Shown piece after piece: positions 25,347-33,350 of a DNA stretch of 35,899 bases (the stretch's first letter is position 1; every line of letters begins with the position of its first letter). The notes under the pieces are model-generated. The model was not told the origin of the DNA and made no database searches. It saw only the letters and a program-made list of their open reading frames with translations. Both the position numbers and the translations under genes were made by a program. The stretch spans positions 11,575-47,473 of the forward strand of contig CAYOLL010000032.1 in assembly GCA_964404765.1 (NCBI GenBank), given 5' to 3'. The stretch comes from CAYOLL01 sp964404765 [NCBI: uncultured Gemmatimonadota bacterium]. GTDB lineage: Bacteria; 4572-55.

Positions 25347-25631
25347 TTATCTTAATCTTAATGCAAATTTGCTTTCTAAATTACGGTATATCCCCCCCTT
25401 GCTATTCATCACGATCCGCGATTTGTTCGCAATCCTTGCCATTTGTTGAGCTTGTTCGGCTAAGATGCGACGGCGTTCGCTTAAGGGAGGTTGCATAAAT
25501 TTAATTTGCGGCGACAGGGATTCCGTTTTGTCTTCAGTTAAATCAGTCAAAAAACGATAGGCGATGGCCAGCTTTTGCGCCGGAATCTTTTTCACCAACT
25601 TTTGAACTTGGGTATAGGTAACCGTTATCAT
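25347..25631 (-). CDS. Degraded antitoxin-like protein (PemK/MazF-partner type)
   Basis: A 94-residue frame from an ATG with GGAGG four bases upstream. Residues 1-35 (MITVTYTQVQKLVKKIPAQK) and LSERRRILAEQAQQMA resemble small antitoxins that precede PemK-type toxins. These normally continue with an acidic stretch ending in a WxGGD-like motif. Here that stretch is in another frame: after QQMA a one-base shift (about 25435-25440) gives KDCEQIADRDE, then TAG where Trp is expected (25404-25402), then QGGDI. The actual C-terminus is therefore scrambled and no toxin gene follows. I treat it as a relic of an addiction module, although the N-terminal frame remains open. Confidence 0.5.
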   Translation of the reverse strand: MITVTYTQVQKLVKKIPAQKLAIAYRFLTDLTEDKTESLSPQIKFMQPPLSERRRILAEQAQQMARIANKSRIVMNSKGGIYRNLESKFALRLR

Positions 25632-25731
25632 GTGACCTCCATTTTGTACAGTGACGATGATACTTGACATAGCATAGTCTTTTACAAAAAATCTGTCAAG
25701 AAGATTCACGGCGCAGTTCATCTCTCCCAAC

Positions 25732-25765
25732 AAAAAAGACCCTGCAAATGCACATCCGCAAGGTC
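25732..25765 (-). terminator. Rho-independent terminator behind a lost gene
   Basis: On the minus strand GACCTTGC (25765-25758) pairs with GCAGGGTC (25745-25738) through one G-U pair and is followed by TTTTTT (25737-25732). It lies about 45 bases after the stop of the orphan type IX tail at 25810. Nearly the same stem occurs at 28619-28653. Confidence 0.75.
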
Positions 25766-25809
25766 CTTCCGCAACATCCAAAGCGCAATAAATCAAACCG
25801 CTCTGCCGC

Positions 25810-25905
25810 CTATTTCAAGCAGGTCATCTTGCCGCTCCGCGACGTGGAACCGACTGTAATTTGATAGACATACACGCCGCTGGATAGGGCGAGTTTCCCG
25901 GGGAA
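25810..25905 (-). pseudogene. Orphan C-terminal sorting-tail fragment
   Basis: About 27 codons ending at TAG 25812-25810 read LALSSGVYVYQITVGSTS, then RSGKMTCLK. This is the last part of a type IX-like C-terminal sorting domain (typical form LxSGVYxYxLxxG...xKMxLxK). The upstream sequence to 26000 shows no further homology to such proteins. It is the last piece of a deleted secreted protein, still followed by its terminator. It compares with the intact tail on the phosphoesterase at 26805-28484. Confidence 0.65.
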
Positions 25906-26000
25906 TTGCATGAAAATTGGCGAGACTGGCGAGGATTATGCGGAAACAAGCGAGATGGCGAAGCGATAAAACACGGTTTTGTCGAAGGTAGCAACGCGGG

Positions 26001-26285
26001 TTAGTATACCTCGTCGTGTGTGCCAAAAGCGGATAGCAAAACTTCTTTTTCACCCGATTCGGGGTTTTGCTCGAACTCAAAAACGATGCGCAGGTCGTCC
26101 GTCACGCTGCAAGCCCAGCAATCGGCCAGTTTGCCGCTAAGTTTATGGGTTTTGAGTACGGGATGAAAAGGGTCATCGGCTAATTGCTGTAAAGTAACTC
26201 TGATCTCATCTTTCAGCCCAAGATTGTGGCGAACTTTGCGCTTGACGTGGCGGGTAAATGCGGCGCTCCAAACCAATTTCATCAT
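26001..26285 (-). CDS. RelE/ParE-superfamily toxin (YafQ-like)
   Basis: A 94-residue type II toxin of the RelE superfamily, which would cut mRNA on the ribosome. Typical features are the basic N-terminal helix (FTRHVKRKVRHNLGLKDEI), LADDPFHPVLKTHKLSGKL, the core strand DDLRIVFEF and the C-terminal LLSAFGTHDEVY. Its ATG overlaps the antitoxin TGA by four bases (26282-26285). It appears full length, and I see no broken motif. The nearest terminator on its strand is at 25732-25765, behind the orphan tail. Confidence 0.88.
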   Translation of the reverse strand: MMKLVWSAAFTRHVKRKVRHNLGLKDEIRVTLQQLADDPFHPVLKTHKLSGKLADCWACSVTDDLRIVFEFEQNPESGEKEVLLSAFGTHDEVY

Positions 26286-26500
26286 GCGTCTAACTCCGCC
26301 ATGAAATCATCCACGCTGCCCCGCTTGACCTTGCCCAGGCGATAGGCGCGACGGGATTGGTGAACCTGCTTGATCAGTTCTTCCCGGCGTTGTTCCACCA
26401 AACGGCGATAGATAATGTCCAATAAATCGAATTGCTCGTCAACGGACAACCGTTCGACGACGGTCAGGGCTTCTTGCAATGATGCTACGTTTGCGCTCAT
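26282..26500 (-). CDS. Antitoxin of the RelE-like toxin
   Basis: A 72-residue helical protein directly upstream of the toxin and overlapping it by four bases. VERLSVDEQFDLLDIIYRRL is the common N-terminal pattern of this antitoxin group. The C-terminal half (RRAYRLGKVKRGSVDDFMAEL) would bind the toxin. GGAG stands six bases before the ATG at 26500. The frame extends upstream to 26773, but that part is antisense to the HTH gene and is not supported. Confidence 0.82.
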   Translation of the reverse strand: MSANVASLQEALTVVERLSVDEQFDLLDIIYRRLVEQRREELIKQVHQSRRAYRLGKVKRGSVDDFMAELDA

Positions 26501-26588
26501 GCTTAACTCCAATGTAAAGTTGATTGTGAGAATCCGTTTCAAGATACGATTTGTGAAATATTGTGGCAAGTGGTTTTTGGAATGGTAG

Positions 26589-26792
26589 ATGCGGCGGCTG
26601 AAAATGTCCATGCGGATTGCCGAAGCGCGACAGCAATCCGGTTTATCGCAAAAGGAACTGGCCGGCAAAGCGCGGCTGACCGTGCGGCAGTTGGCGCGGA
26701 TTGAGCAGGGCCAAAACTGCAATATGATGGCGTTCCTGAAAGTCTGCCAAGCGCTGGATTTGACCCTGAACATGGGCCGAATGCATCGGTAG
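26589..26792 (+). CDS. XRE-family helix-turn-helix regulator (HipB-like)
   Basis: A 67-residue DNA-binding protein that is little more than one Cro/C1-type HTH: IAEARQQSGLSQKELAGKA, LTVRQLARIEQG, and a helix ending KVCQALDLTLNMG, like HipB antitoxins. It is divergent from the RelE module (start to start 88 bases), so it could control that module or be an orphan antitoxin. No HipA-like partner follows. The start could be 26589 or 26604. Its stop lies 12 bases from the convergent phosphoesterase stop. Confidence 0.78.
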   Translation: MRRLKMSMRIAEARQQSGLSQKELAGKARLTVRQLARIEQGQNCNMMAFLKVCQALDLTLNMGRMHR

Positions 26793-26804
26793 CAAAACCG
26801 CCAT

Positions 26805-28484
26805 TTATCGCAGCAAAATCATCTTTTGCACGATCACGCGGCTCCCTGTTTGAAGATGGCACAGATAAATTCCACTGCCCGCATTCCCCGCGTCCCACTC
26901 AACGCTATGCAATCCCGCGTTCAACTCTCTATCCACCGGTGTTTCCATAAGTTGCCCCGCTAAATTGTAAATCCGCACCGTCACCCGTTCTGCTTTGGGC
27001 AGGGCAAACTGAATCGTCGTGCGCGGATTAAACGGATTGGGATAATTTTGGAACAGTTGAAAGTCCGCCGAAGACTCCGCGGCATCTTCAACGGCCGTCG
27101 CGTCATTCTTGGCCCGAATGGTGTAGGAATGGGCCACCGCGCCATTGCCCGACCAGGCCGATTTGATGTACTCCACTTTCGCCGTCGAGTCGGTGACCGT
27201 CACTTTGAGATAGCCGGAACTGGACAGGATCGTGCCGGTGAAATAGCCATAATTGGCCATTTGATTGGCCGAGTTGGTGCCCGGATAGCCTGGCTGCGGC
27301 ACTAACTGATAAATGAGGCCGTCTTTCTGCTGGCTGACGTAAAAATGATCGTGGCCGTGAAAGAAGACATTCACCCCGTTTTTGACCATCAACTGATGCA
27401 GCGGCAAATCCCAGCCCGGTCGCTTGGTAGAAAATCCCCAGGTGCTGTCGGCATTCAGACCGCCCATTTCATAATATTGGGCGTAATCGCTGCCGCCGCG
27501 ACCCTGGTTATCTTTGCCGCCCAAAATTTGGTGAGAAAACACAAATTTGAATTTGGCGTGACTGCTTTCCAGCGTCGTTTTGAACCAGTCATATTGGGTC
27601 TTGCCCAGCGTGTATTTCCAGTTGTCGCCCTGCCGTTGGGTGGTGTACCAATACGGATCGAGCACCACAAACAGGGCGTCGCCCCATTCCCAGGCGTAAT
27701 AATTGCCGCGCAGACCGACAAAATTTTCCGACTGCGTATTGCCGGAATAAAAATCGTCGGGCAGCGGATTGGGAAAGTATTTGGTGCGGGTATTGGCAGT
27801 CATAACCGCCATGTTATTGGGCGTACCGTCCAGGACCGTGCCCAGCTCGCCTTCGTGATTGCCCAACGCCAGATACAAGGGCAGGCTGTGGCAGACCGTG
27901 TCATAAAAAGACCGCAGCAGCAAATGCCGCACCAGAATACTATCCTGCGTTGGGTTGACCAGTTTTTCCGACATGAAATTATCGCCCAGATCAATCAGAA
28001 AATCGGCATTGGCCTGCTGGATATTTTGCAAGGCCAGTTTGTACAGTTCGGGGTCGGTGTTGTCGTCCAGATGCGGGTCGGCCTCGACGGCAAAGGTGAA
28101 GGCCGCGCCTTTGGGTTTGGCCGTTTTGAAGAAATGCTGGTTCCGCGCCAGAAAATCCGCCGTGCCTGCCGGCCGGTAGCGCACCCGATAATAATACGTC
28201 GTGTTGGGCGATAAATTGCCGATGACGATATTGAACGGTGCACTCTTCAGATACGCGCCGGTAGGCGTTTGGTGCGTGTAGGCCGCCGGCTGCGTTCCAT
28301 ATTCCACATAGACCTGCAAGTCCTGATCGGCGCACAGGTTAAGGGTGATGGCCCGATCCGTCGGTCGCCCCAGCAATTCCTGGCCGCTGAAGTTAACCGG
28401 GTCGGCGAACACGCGATTGGGGGCCATTTCCAGACACAGCAACAGAGCGATGCTCGCGCCAATCAACAGAATTTTTCTCGTCAT
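26805..28484 (-). CDS. Secreted metallophosphoesterase with type IX-like sorting tail
   Basis: A 559-residue exported phosphoesterase. A signal peptide (MTRKILLIGASIALLLCLEM) is followed by an N-terminal fibronectin-like domain of the purple acid phosphatase kind (IVIGNLSPNTTYYYRVRY). Then comes the calcineurin-like metal site: EADPHLDD, DLGDNF, LGNHEG, SHQIL and FHGHDHFY. The C-terminal 80 residues (NYPNPFNPRTTIQFALP, then RVTVRIYNLAGQ, SGIYLCHLQTG) are a type IX-type sorting domain that would send it to the surface. The enzyme's substrate is unknown. GGAG lies nine bases before the ATG at 28484. A 54-base upstream extension is unlikely. Confidence 0.9.
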   Translation of the reverse strand: MTRKILLIGASIALLLCLEMAPNRVFADPVNFSGQELLGRPTDRAITLNLCADQDLQVYVEYGTQPAAYTHQTPTGAYLKSAPFNIVIGNLSPNTTYYYRVRYRPAGTADFLARNQHFFKTAKPKGAAFTFAVEADPHLDDNTDPELYKLALQNIQQANADFLIDLGDNFMSEKLVNPTQDSILVRHLLLRSFYDTVCHSLPLYLALGNHEGELGTVLDGTPNNMAVMTANTRTKYFPNPLPDDFYSGNTQSENFVGLRGNYYAWEWGDALFVVLDPYWYTTQRQGDNWKYTLGKTQYDWFKTTLESSHAKFKFVFSHQILGGKDNQGRGGSDYAQYYEMGGLNADSTWGFSTKRPGWDLPLHQLMVKNGVNVFFHGHDHFYVSQQKDGLIYQLVPQPGYPGTNSANQMANYGYFTGTILSSSGYLKVTVTDSTAKVEYIKSAWSGNGAVAHSYTIRAKNDATAVEDAAESSADFQLFQNYPNPFNPRTTIQFALPKAERVTVRIYNLAGQLMETPVDRELNAGLHSVEWDAGNAGSGIYLCHLQTGSRVIVQKMILLR

Positions 28485-28831
28485 TTTGATTCTCCATTTT
28501 CTTTGACGCCCTTTTTTGGGCGAACTTGCGGCGGACACAACGACTTTTAGTCGTCATTTTGAATAAGCGTTTTGTTGGACACATCTTTGCGGCGGAAGTT
28601 TAACGGGCGCACAGAAATAAAAAAAGACCCTGCAAACGAAAGTTCACAAGGTCAGTTTGGCCTTCCTGATCCCTGATCCACGTCGCCGGACGGACGGATG
28701 GTTGCGTCAAAAGACAGCCGGGTCAAGGCTTGCCCGTCGGACGCTGAGCGTCAAGGTCTCGGTTAAGCTGGCCGTGATGCGATTGACTGTTGTGTTTATC
28801 GTCTCGCTCAAGTTTTTTTCGATGAAAGGCG
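28485..28831. other. Gene-free tract upstream of the phosphoesterase and tatC
   Basis: This holds a small palindrome ACGACT-TTT-AGTCGT at about 28537-28552 and an orphan minus-strand terminator at 28619-28653. The rest (28654-28831) has short open frames on both strands that match nothing I know. A 66-codon plus frame from 28657 ends just inside the tatC promoter and is probably chance. Confidence 0.4.
28619..28653 (-). terminator. Orphan rho-independent terminator
   Basis: GACCTTG (28653-28647) pairs with CAGGGTC (28632-28626) and is followed by seven T on the minus strand. No gene lies upstream on that strand. The stem and T run are almost the same as the terminator at 25732-25765. Confidence 0.65.
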
Positions 28832-28860
28832 TTGACAACTTGCGCATTTGGGGCTAATTT
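28832..28860 (+). promoter_or_regulatory. Sigma70-like promoter of tatC
   Basis: A consensus TTGACA (28832-28837) is followed after 17 bases by TAATTT (28855-28860). Transcription from it would begin about 60 bases before the tatC ATG at 28928. Confidence 0.6.
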
Positions 28861-28927
28861 GTGGCGCTTAATTCACCGATTCATACCTCTAAGGCGAACC
28901 TTCTGCATTTCTTTAAAAGAAAAAAAT

Positions 28928-29806
28928 ATGAACGAAATAGCTCGTCCGGAAATAGCGACCATGTCCTTTTTGGATCATCTGGAAGAATTGCGCCGGCGGT
29001 TATTCCGCATATTGGCGGCGTTCATGATGACCACGATTGTGTGCCTCTCTTTTTCAGGCTTTTTTGTCGATCTCTTGATTGCCCCCGCCAAAGGCATTGT
29101 CACCAGGCTGATTTTTTTAAAGCCGGCGGAAGCTTTTATGGTTCACATCAAAGTGTCGATTATCGCCGGGATTATTATCGCCTCGCCCTATATTTTCTAC
29201 CAGCTCTGGTTGTTTATTGCGCCCGGTCTCCATCCGCACGAACGCCGCTGGATTTTGCCGCTTTCCTTTGTTTCGGTTGTTCTATTTATCAGCGGGGTTT
29301 GTTTTTCCTATTTTGGCGTCATTCGCTTTGGTCTGGCGTTTTTGATGAGTTATGCCACAGAAGGTCTGGAAAGCGCTATTTCGATTGACGCTTATATTTC
29401 GATGGCCACCTGGATGTTTTTTACCTTTGGGCTTATTTTTCAATTACCTTTGGTGTTGATTGCTCTGAATCAACTTGGCCTGGTATCGGTTGCATTTTTG
29501 CGGGAAAAGCGTCCCTATGCGATTGTTATCATCTTTATTGTGGCGGCTATTTTGACACCGCCGGATGTTATTTCGCAGATGCTTATGGCGATCCCCTTGA
29601 TTTTTTTATACGAGGTTAGCATTTGGGTGGCTACTTTGATTAACCGGGCGCGTAATAAAGAAGAAAAAGCTCAAATAACGGGAAACAGCATTCAATCACC
29701 AAAATTAGCAACGATCAAAATTCAATCGAGCCCGGACAGCCAACCGACAAATGTTCTGGACGCCGGCTCCAAACCCAATTCATCCAACGAGCAGAGTCAT
29801 GATTAA
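28928..29806 (+). CDS. tatC: Twin-arginine translocase subunit TatC
   Basis: A 292-residue inner-membrane receptor of the Tat system, which exports folded proteins with twin-arginine signals. The conserved N-terminal FLDHLEELRRRLF, the first periplasmic loop FLKPAEAF, then SPYIFYQLWLFIAPGLHPHERR, and LTPPDVISQMLMAIPLIFLYE are all present, with six membrane helices. A 50-residue polar C-terminal tail is longer than in E. coli. No tatA/B gene is adjacent. The ATG at 28928 has only a weak purine-rich site, and a second start at 28961 (MSFLDHL) is possible. The stop overlaps the next gene by eight bases. Confidence 0.95.
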   Translation: MNEIARPEIATMSFLDHLEELRRRLFRILAAFMMTTIVCLSFSGFFVDLLIAPAKGIVTRLIFLKPAEAFMVHIKVSIIAGIIIASPYIFYQLWLFIAPGLHPHERRWILPLSFVSVVLFISGVCFSYFGVIRFGLAFLMSYATEGLESAISIDAYISMATWMFFTFGLIFQLPLVLIALNQLGLVSVAFLREKRPYAIVIIFIVAAILTPPDVISQMLMAIPLIFLYEVSIWVATLINRARNKEEKAQITGNSIQSPKLATIKIQSSPDSQPTNVLDAGSKPNSSNEQSHD

Positions 29807-30542
29807 AATTGAAGGCTTAACCAAAAACTACGCTAATCTTATTGCGGTTGACAATTTGAATTTGGATATTAAAAAAGGCGAATTTTTCGGATTCTTAGGA
29901 CAAAACGGCGCCGGAAAAACGACAACAATCAAAGTCATTACCGGCTTGCTGCGGCCAACTGCCGGTCGTATTCTGATTGATGGCCTGGATGTGCAGATAA
30001 GTCCGGTGGAAGTCAAACGCAAAATTGGCTATGTCCCGGACAATCCCTATATTTACGAAAAGCTGACCGGACGGGAATTTTTGCGATTTGTCGGCGGTCT
30101 GTACGGGATGGATGAGCAGAAGCAGGAGGAGCGTATTAACTGGCTGTTGGATATGTTTCAACTGCAGCAAATCGCCGATAAGCGTTCGGAGGAATACTCG
30201 CATGGAATGCGGCAAAAAATGGTCATGTCGTCCGCTATTTTACATGAGCCGGAGATTATTATTGTGGATGAACCCATGGTCGGTCTTGATCCGCAAAGCG
30301 CCCGGCTGTTGAAAGATATTCTTAAGAAACTGTCCAAACGCGGCACGACCATTTTTATGTCATCACATTCGCTGTCGGTGGTGGAAGAGCTTTGTGACCG
30401 TATCGGCATTATTCAGGCAGGTAAACTGATCGCTCTGGGCACATTAGACGAACTGCGCCAATTGGCCACTAAGCAGCATGAAACATTGGAAGAACTCTTT
30501 TTGGAGCTGACCGGCGGGGCCATTGACGCTATTTTGATTTAA
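29799..30542 (+). CDS. ABC transporter ATP-binding protein (ABC-2 type)
   Basis: A 247-residue ABC ATPase: Walker A GQNGAGKTT (34-42), signature YSHGMRQKM, Walker B IIIVDEPMVGLDP, and the switch histidine in FMSSHSLS. The type (CcmA/NatA-like) normally pairs with an ABC-2 permease, yet none follows: the next gene is convergent 14 bases later. Its ATG overlaps the tatC stop by eight bases (29799-29806), so it is translationally coupled to tatC. The coupling may simply reflect shared transcription. Confidence 0.92.
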   Translation: MIKIEGLTKNYANLIAVDNLNLDIKKGEFFGFLGQNGAGKTTTIKVITGLLRPTAGRILIDGLDVQISPVEVKRKIGYVPDNPYIYEKLTGREFLRFVGGLYGMDEQKQEERINWLLDMFQLQQIADKRSEEYSHGMRQKMVMSSAILHEPEIIIVDEPMVGLDPQSARLLKDILKKLSKRGTTIFMSSHSLSVVEELCDRIGIIQAGKLIALGTLDELRQLATKQHETLEELFLELTGGAIDAILI

Positions 30543-30556
30543 CACAGATTTCGCCC

Positions 30557-31225
30557 TTATTCCAGCGTGCCTTTATCCAAGTGGCGCTGGGTGTGCGCTT
30601 TTTCGGCTGCGTGTGGGTCATGCGTTACAATGATGATTGTTTTTTTCAACTCCAGATTTAACCGGGCCAGCAAGTTCATCACTTCCTGGGCGGAAGCACG
30701 GTCCAAATCACCGGTCGGCTCATCGGCGACAATCAGGGTTGGGTCGGTGACAATCGCCCGGGCAATGGCCACGCGCTGTTGCTGTCCGCCGGAAAGCTGA
30801 TTGGGGTAGTGTTTCATTCGATCACTTAACCCAACCACGTCCAGGACAAAGCGCACTTTTTCATCGCGTTGTTTGGGAGAGAGTTTGGTCAGATGTAACG
30901 GCAGATCGACATTTTCATAGGCCGTCAAGACCGGAATCAAGTTGTAGAATTGGAAGACGAAACCAACATTGCGTGATCGCCAGCGGGCTAAAGCCGATTC
31001 GTTTAAAGAATCGAGCCGGGTATCCCGAACTGTAATTTGTCCTTTGGTGGGACGATCAATCCCGGCAATCAAATTTAGCAGCGTTGATTTGCCGGAGCCG
31101 GACGGCCCCATCAGCGCCAGGAATTCGCCTTCCGGTACTGTAAAGCTGATATTATCCAGTACAGGGATGCTAATACTGCCCCGCTGATAAGATTTGCTCA
31201 CATTGCTTACTTCGACAATAGCCAT
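30557..31225 (-). CDS. LolD/MacB-type ABC transporter ATP-binding protein
   Basis: A 222-residue ATPase of the MacB/LolD/FtsE group. Walker A is GPSGSGKST, the signature is [15 protein letters not shown], Walker B is [12 protein letters not shown], and H is in [24 protein letters not shown] is the Q-loop block characteristic of the group. It follows the efflux adaptor gene by 35 bases and so probably powers that tripartite pump, in which ATP hydrolysis drives export through an FtsX-like permease. No permease gene lies in the window: the next gene is convergent. GGAG is eight bases before the ATG. Confidence 0.93.
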   Translation of the reverse strand: MAIVEVSNVSKSYQRGSISIPVLDNISFTVPEGEFLALMGPSGSGKSTLLNLIAGIDRPTKGQITVRDTRLDSLNESALARWRSRNVGFVFQFYNLIPVLTAYENVDLPLHLTKLSPKQRDEKVRFVLDVVGLSDRMKHYPNQLSGGQQQRVAIARAIVTDPTLIVADEPTGDLDRASAQEVMNLLARLNLELKKTIIIVTHDPHAAEKAHTQRHLDKGTLE

Positions 31226-31260
31226 TGATTTTACTCCACGTTTTTGAATTGGGAAATTGC

Positions 31261-32472
31261 CTACTGCGCCTGAACTTTGTCGCCATCCCGCAGCTCGGCG
31301 GTCGGATGATTCACCACCTGATCGCCTGCCGAAAGCCCGCCCAGAATGACCACCCGGTCACCCATCGTTTCGCCTATGACAACCGTAATCACCTGAATCG
31401 TCTCATCGTTAAGCAAAAAAATCCGGCTGTTTAGAATAGCCGTCTGCGGCAATGTTATTTTTGGCCTCGTCTGAATCAGACTATCGGTCATCGCATCGCT
31501 TAAAAAGTTAACTTTGGCGCTCATATCCGGTAAAATTCTGTCATCAATATCTAAAATCTTAACTTTGGTCAGCACGGTCGCCTTGGCTCGGTTAACGGTC
31601 GGCACAATCTTCCAGACAACGCCGCGATAACGTTTTTCCGGGAAGGCGTCCAGCACGATTTCGCAAGGTTGATCGACTTTAATCCGCTCCAAATTGGATT
31701 CCGACACGTCGGCCTCCAATTGCAGGGAAGCCATGTCGGCAATGGTCACGACGGCCCCGCGTGAGTTGGCCGAACCGGCAAAAGGCGCCACCATTTCGCC
31801 AATATCGGCATTTTTGGTCAACACGGTGCCGTCAAACGGTGCGCGGATGATGGTATTGTCAAGATCCACCCGCGCAGCCTGAACCGCCGCCCGTGTCGCC
31901 TCAATGCCGGCTTTGGCGGCATCCCGCCGGGCAGTTGAGGCTAACCACTGGGCTTCAGCGATATCAAATTCCGCATCGGACAGGGTTTCTGCCGTGTGAA
32001 GGGACTTTTTACGTTCGTATTCCCGACGTAGTTGCTCCAACATGGCTTCTTCCTGCTTTAGTTGCGCATTGGCCAGCGCCAAATTGGCCTCCATTTGATT
32101 AAACCGGGCCAGCACGTCGCGGTTATCCAAACGGGCGATGATTTGATCTTTGGTCACGCGGTCGCCTTCTTCGGCTTCCAGCGCCATCAATTGGCCGGTC
32201 GCTTTGGAGGCCACCGCCGCTTTTCGTTGGGGGACGATGTAGCCGCTGGCCGTCAGTACGCTGTTGGCCTGGGCCGCGGAGGTCATGGCAACCGTGACGA
32301 GTTCCACTTTTTTAGCCGGTTTAAGCATCGGCCACAGAAAAAAGGTCAGACTGCCCAAAATAGCCAGAACGATCACGCCGCCGATAATTTTTTTGCCGGC
32401 GCCGCCGGATTCACCCGGACTGTCGTCATGGTCAATTTTTAGTTTAGACAGGTCAATTTGTGAGCTATTCAT
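31261..32472 (-). CDS. Periplasmic efflux adaptor (MacA/HlyD family)
   Basis: A 403-residue membrane-fusion protein linking an inner-membrane pump to the outer membrane. After a short cytosolic leader comes one membrane anchor (about 29-50). Then follow a lipoyl-like half-domain (SGYIVPQRKAAVASKATGQL, EGDRVTKDQIIARLD), a long coiled-coil hairpin rich in Ala/Glu (about 115-200), the second half-domain (IIRAPFDGTVLTKNADIGE) and a beta-barrel. It is paired with the MacB-type ATPase gene. AGGA stands before the ATG at 32472, which I prefer over the open extension to 32553. Confidence 0.9.
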   Translation of the reverse strand: MNSSQIDLSKLKIDHDDSPGESGGAGKKIIGGVIVLAILGSLTFFLWPMLKPAKKVELVTVAMTSAAQANSVLTASGYIVPQRKAAVASKATGQLMALEAEEGDRVTKDQIIARLDNRDVLARFNQMEANLALANAQLKQEEAMLEQLRREYERKKSLHTAETLSDAEFDIAEAQWLASTARRDAAKAGIEATRAAVQAARVDLDNTIIRAPFDGTVLTKNADIGEMVAPFAGSANSRGAVVTIADMASLQLEADVSESNLERIKVDQPCEIVLDAFPEKRYRGVVWKIVPTVNRAKATVLTKVKILDIDDRILPDMSAKVNFLSDAMTDSLIQTRPKITLPQTAILNSRIFLLNDETIQVITVVIGETMGDRVVILGGLSAGDQVVNHPTAELRDGDKVQAQ

Positions 32473-32574
32473 TGTGTTCCTTTGCCAAAGTTTCGTTTTG
32501 CGCTTCGAGTATAAAAACGGTAACATCCCAGACACAAGACGCGCCATGATCAAGCCGATATTAGCGGCATTGGT

Positions 32575-32991
32575 TTAGCAAAAAGCGCCCCGATATATTT
32601 CCATTGGTTCGGCCTGACCGACTCTTTTAAAACCCATGCTTTGATAAAATTGGGTCGATCCCGGTTCGGCAATAAGCACCTGCTGATAAAATTGACTGTA
32701 GCGTTGCTGCATCAGCTCCATAATACGGCGGCCGATACCGCGTCGGTGATATTCCGGTAAAACCAGTAAATGCGGGTAGTAGACGACTAAAGCGCCATCC
32801 GTTATCGCATTTCCAAGTCCCACTAATTTGTCATGATGCCAAGCCGTGATGACGCTATCCGAGTTTTCCAGCGCCTGGCATAAGGTCTCCGGTTTTGTGG
32901 CGGATAACCAGCCGTTGGCATGATAAAGTTGCAGAATTTGCTCGGTTGGCAAGGGACGCTCATCGCGGTAGCAAATGTTTTCGTTGTCCAT
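32575..32991 (-). CDS. GNAT family N-acetyltransferase
   Basis: A 138-residue GNAT enzyme with the acetyl-CoA pyrophosphate loop HRRGIGRRIM and the C-terminal FYQSMGFKRVG strand-helix. The acceptor is not known. Members of this size modify amines on antibiotics, polyamines or protein N-termini. The start at 32991 gives a normal length. The preceding run of G (GGGGGGG then TT) may serve as ribosome binding site. It lies alone between the efflux adaptor (84 bases after its stop to the next start) and a hairpin-rich spacer. Confidence 0.85.
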   Translation of the reverse strand: MDNENICYRDERPLPTEQILQLYHANGWLSATKPETLCQALENSDSVITAWHHDKLVGLGNAITDGALVVYYPHLLVLPEYHRRGIGRRIMELMQQRYSQFYQQVLIAEPGSTQFYQSMGFKRVGQAEPMEIYRGAFC

Positions 32992-33095
32992 AACCCCCCC
33001 GGGTGGATTTCGAATCAAAGTGCACCAAAACACATATTTTTTTGACAATAGTCTGAAAATTTGCCACGAAATACACTACTGCGACGCGGTCTAAA

Positions 33096-33167
33096 TTCGG
33101 GTGAACTTAGAGATGCCATCTTTTGGAAAGATGGCATCTCTTTCCGGCCAAAAAAAGTTCACACGAA
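33096..33167. repeat. Nested inverted repeat with a 14-bp perfect hairpin
   Basis: The inner arms 33110-33123 and 33127-33140 are a perfect 14-bp palindrome with a TGG loop. Outer arms 33096-33108 and 33155-33167 match over 13 bases with one mismatch. The element sits in a 359-base gene-free spacer (32992-33350) upstream of the GNAT gene. The rest of that spacer contains only an ATTCGTAAAAATTCGTG-like word at about 33204-33222. Confidence 0.8.
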
Positions 33168-33350
33168 CTGATGCCATCAAGCACTACAGACACAAAAGGA
33201 TTTTCATTCGTAAAAATTCGTGCAATTCATGGCAGTCAGAACAGTTACCATTTTGAATGAATCAGGATAGAAAACTGTGTGCCAAATATAATCTAAGTGT
33301 CATAAAAGTTCAAGCTTCATGTAGAGCAACTTTTTTTTTGAATTACGGTT

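Noticed and set aside
25402-25404. TAG in place of tryptophan as possible stop-codon recoding
   Set aside because: A separate frameshift precedes it in the same gene remnant, so decay explains it. Intact genes in the window end normally, including at TAG.
27345-28214. A 289-codon open frame on the plus strand
   Set aside because: It is antisense to the phosphoesterase, whose metal motifs and signal peptide are unmistakable.
28657-28857. A 66-codon open frame on the plus strand before tatC
   Set aside because: It runs into the tatC promoter, lacks a Shine-Dalgarno and resembles nothing. It is probably chance.
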